Shown piece by piece: positions 63,052 through 64,000 of a DNA stretch of 64,000 nucleotides. Position 1 is the first letter of the stretch, and every line of letters starts with the position of its first letter. The notes beneath the pieces were generated by a model. The model saw only the letters and a program-made list of their open reading frames with translations. It was not told the DNA's origin and made no database searches. The stretch comes from Allodiplogaster sudhausi (lineage: Eukaryota; Nematoda; Chromadorea; Rhabditida; Diplogasteridae), in the NCBI GenBank assembly GCA_945643635.1, contig CALZFC010000252.1, positions 662,001-726,000 of the forward strand, written 5' to 3'. The translations under genes and the position numbers were made by a program.

Positions 63052-64000
63052 TTCCCGTATTTCCCTTCCCCTTTGCAAGTCTTGCCAAAAGAGAAAGGAG
63101 TGGAATGAGAATCTTTAGTACGAGTCGTGGCTCTCTCCTCGTCACGACAGCCTGCCATTCAAGAACATCGACTACATCGCCTTTTCTAAATGAAAGCGTG
63201 GCTAGTTTTAAATAAAAAGAGTGATTTCAAAGACGGAAGTGAGATCTGACAATCTTCCTTGAAGCGGCTCTTCGACCTGAATGATGCTTTCATTGACGGA
63301 GACAACTTCGTGATTCTCTCTCAGCTCCCCATTGTTGCTGATCCAGAAGAAGCTGCCACGGTAACCCGTCATCGGATTCACGCCTCAAGGTCTCTTTGGA
63401 AAAATAAAAGAAGGCAGATATGAGGCGTACCCTTCGTGAGAATGAAGAGTCGATTGCTCTGAAGATGTGAAATGCGGTAGACGCAGAGATAGGAATCCCA
63501 TGGGAAGAGTAGGGATTTCTCATTGCACTGTGCACTCAGCCGAGCCACGATTGAGAGGGAAACCTCCCCGGTGCGGGAGATCAGAATCTTTTCGACCAGG
63601 GCGTGTGTGGGGCTGAAATCTCAAGAAGTTGAAAGAGAAAAAAGGAAGAGAAGAAGACGTGCCTAAAAGAGTCCTTTTTGATTGCATTCGCGACCGGAGG
63701 CAGCCACAACTCGTCCATTTTCATGTTCATTCTTTGGTACCCAGCCGACCAATCGTAGATGATATCTTTCGTGTTGTTGTGCGCCTCGCGCGCATCGTTC
63801 CATGTCTAAATCTGTCAATTAGTCTTCTTGGAGAATACATACATTTTGAATTCTTATAGAAAAGTCACAAACCAGATAGCAAACGGCATAGATTGTCAGA
63901 TGACCACTATCAAAGTCCTGGAATGATCGCTTTGGATTGATGTGGAATGGATTACGAAGTCACTGACGAAGTTGGTGCTGTAAATGTGGACGCTGATGGC
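62592..64000 (-). CDS. Cys-loop ligand-gated ion channel subunit (partial, 5' end outside window)
   Basis: Pentameric neurotransmitter-gated channel subunit. Extracellular exons on the minus strand code AISVHIYSTNFVSD (near 64000), then SGHLTIYAVCYL, TWNDAREAHNNTKDIIYDWS, MNMKMDELWLPPVANAI and ISRTGEVSLSIVARLSAQ. The Cys-loop CNEKSLLFPWDSYLC has exactly 13 residues between cysteines, with FPWD where FPFD is usual. Next come GYRGSFFWISNNGELREN and VVDVLEWQAVVTRREPRL followed by VLKILIPLLSLLARL (first membrane helix). Further hydrophobic segments are YCVALFPLLLIQL, AILFVSQMISSWLLSTVWLV and a last helix LALRLLVFIIVMYST ending at a TAA (62592-62594). The sequence is very diverged, the second helix is not clearly seen, and ion selectivity cannot be judged. 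Confidence 0.8.
63008..63046 (+). repeat. CT microsatellite in the Cys-loop gene intron
   Basis: Short CT array, purine-rich on the gene's coding strand. Confidence 0.85.

Overview
This is nuclear DNA from an invertebrate animal. It holds about twenty intron-rich genes, many of them animal-specific (matrix metalloproteinase, ADAMTS protease, presenilin, tetraspanins, profilin, a Cys-loop receptor). Introns are mostly short (some under 50 bp) with GT-AG ends, plus a few likely GC-AG introns. Introns and spacers are saturated with GA/CT microsatellites. I cannot fix the phylum from the sequence; nothing looks bacterial or viral. CDS entries give the span from start to stop codon, and exons listed in the text were placed by reading frame, splice consensus and remembered family conservation, not by alignment software.

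Layout. 1-2 kb: 3' end of mitochondrial RNA polymerase (+). 3-5.6 kb: a tetraspanin (+). 6.3-6.7 kb: a small acidic protein (+). 6.8-8.7 kb: a GC-rich degenerate repeat and a 1.5-kb element with terminal inverted repeats. 9-11.2 kb: zinc transporter SLC39A7/ZIP7 (+). 11.6-13.3 kb: RFC4 (+). 14.2-16.4 kb: pyrroline-5-carboxylate reductase (-). 18.9-22.8 kb: matrix metalloproteinase with hemopexin domain (+). 23.2-24.9 kb: a divergent tetraspanin (+). 25.3-27.3 kb: RagC/D GTPase (-). 27.8-29.5 kb: CDK1/2-type kinase (-). 30.1-33.5 kb: MCM7 (+), divergent from the CDK. 34-34.7 kb: a short Nup42-like CCCH protein (+). 35.2-36 kb: profilin (-). 38.4-39.5 kb: unrecognised protein (+). 40.4-42.3 kb: unrecognised gene (-). 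43.4-54.3 kb: ADAMTS protease with about thirteen C-terminal thrombospondin repeats (-). 57.1-59.7 kb: presenilin (+). 60.3-61.5 kb: proteasome beta-2 (+). 61.7-62.4 kb: RNF181-like RING E3 (+). 62.6-64 kb: Cys-loop receptor subunit, cut by the window end (-).

The gene set is a mix of housekeeping genes (replication: RFC4, MCM7, CDK; protein turnover: PSMB7, RNF181; metabolism: P5CR, ZIP7; mTORC1 signalling: RagC) and extracellular-matrix or neuronal genes. Three otherwise intact conserved genes (ZIP7, P5CR, presenilin) each carry one small frame break. These need raw reads to tell assembly error from real indels. Other points worth attention are a duplicated splice acceptor in the ADAMTS gene, an MMP with no visible cysteine switch, splice-acceptor-like sequence abutting several start codons, and two unlinked minisatellites that share one core.
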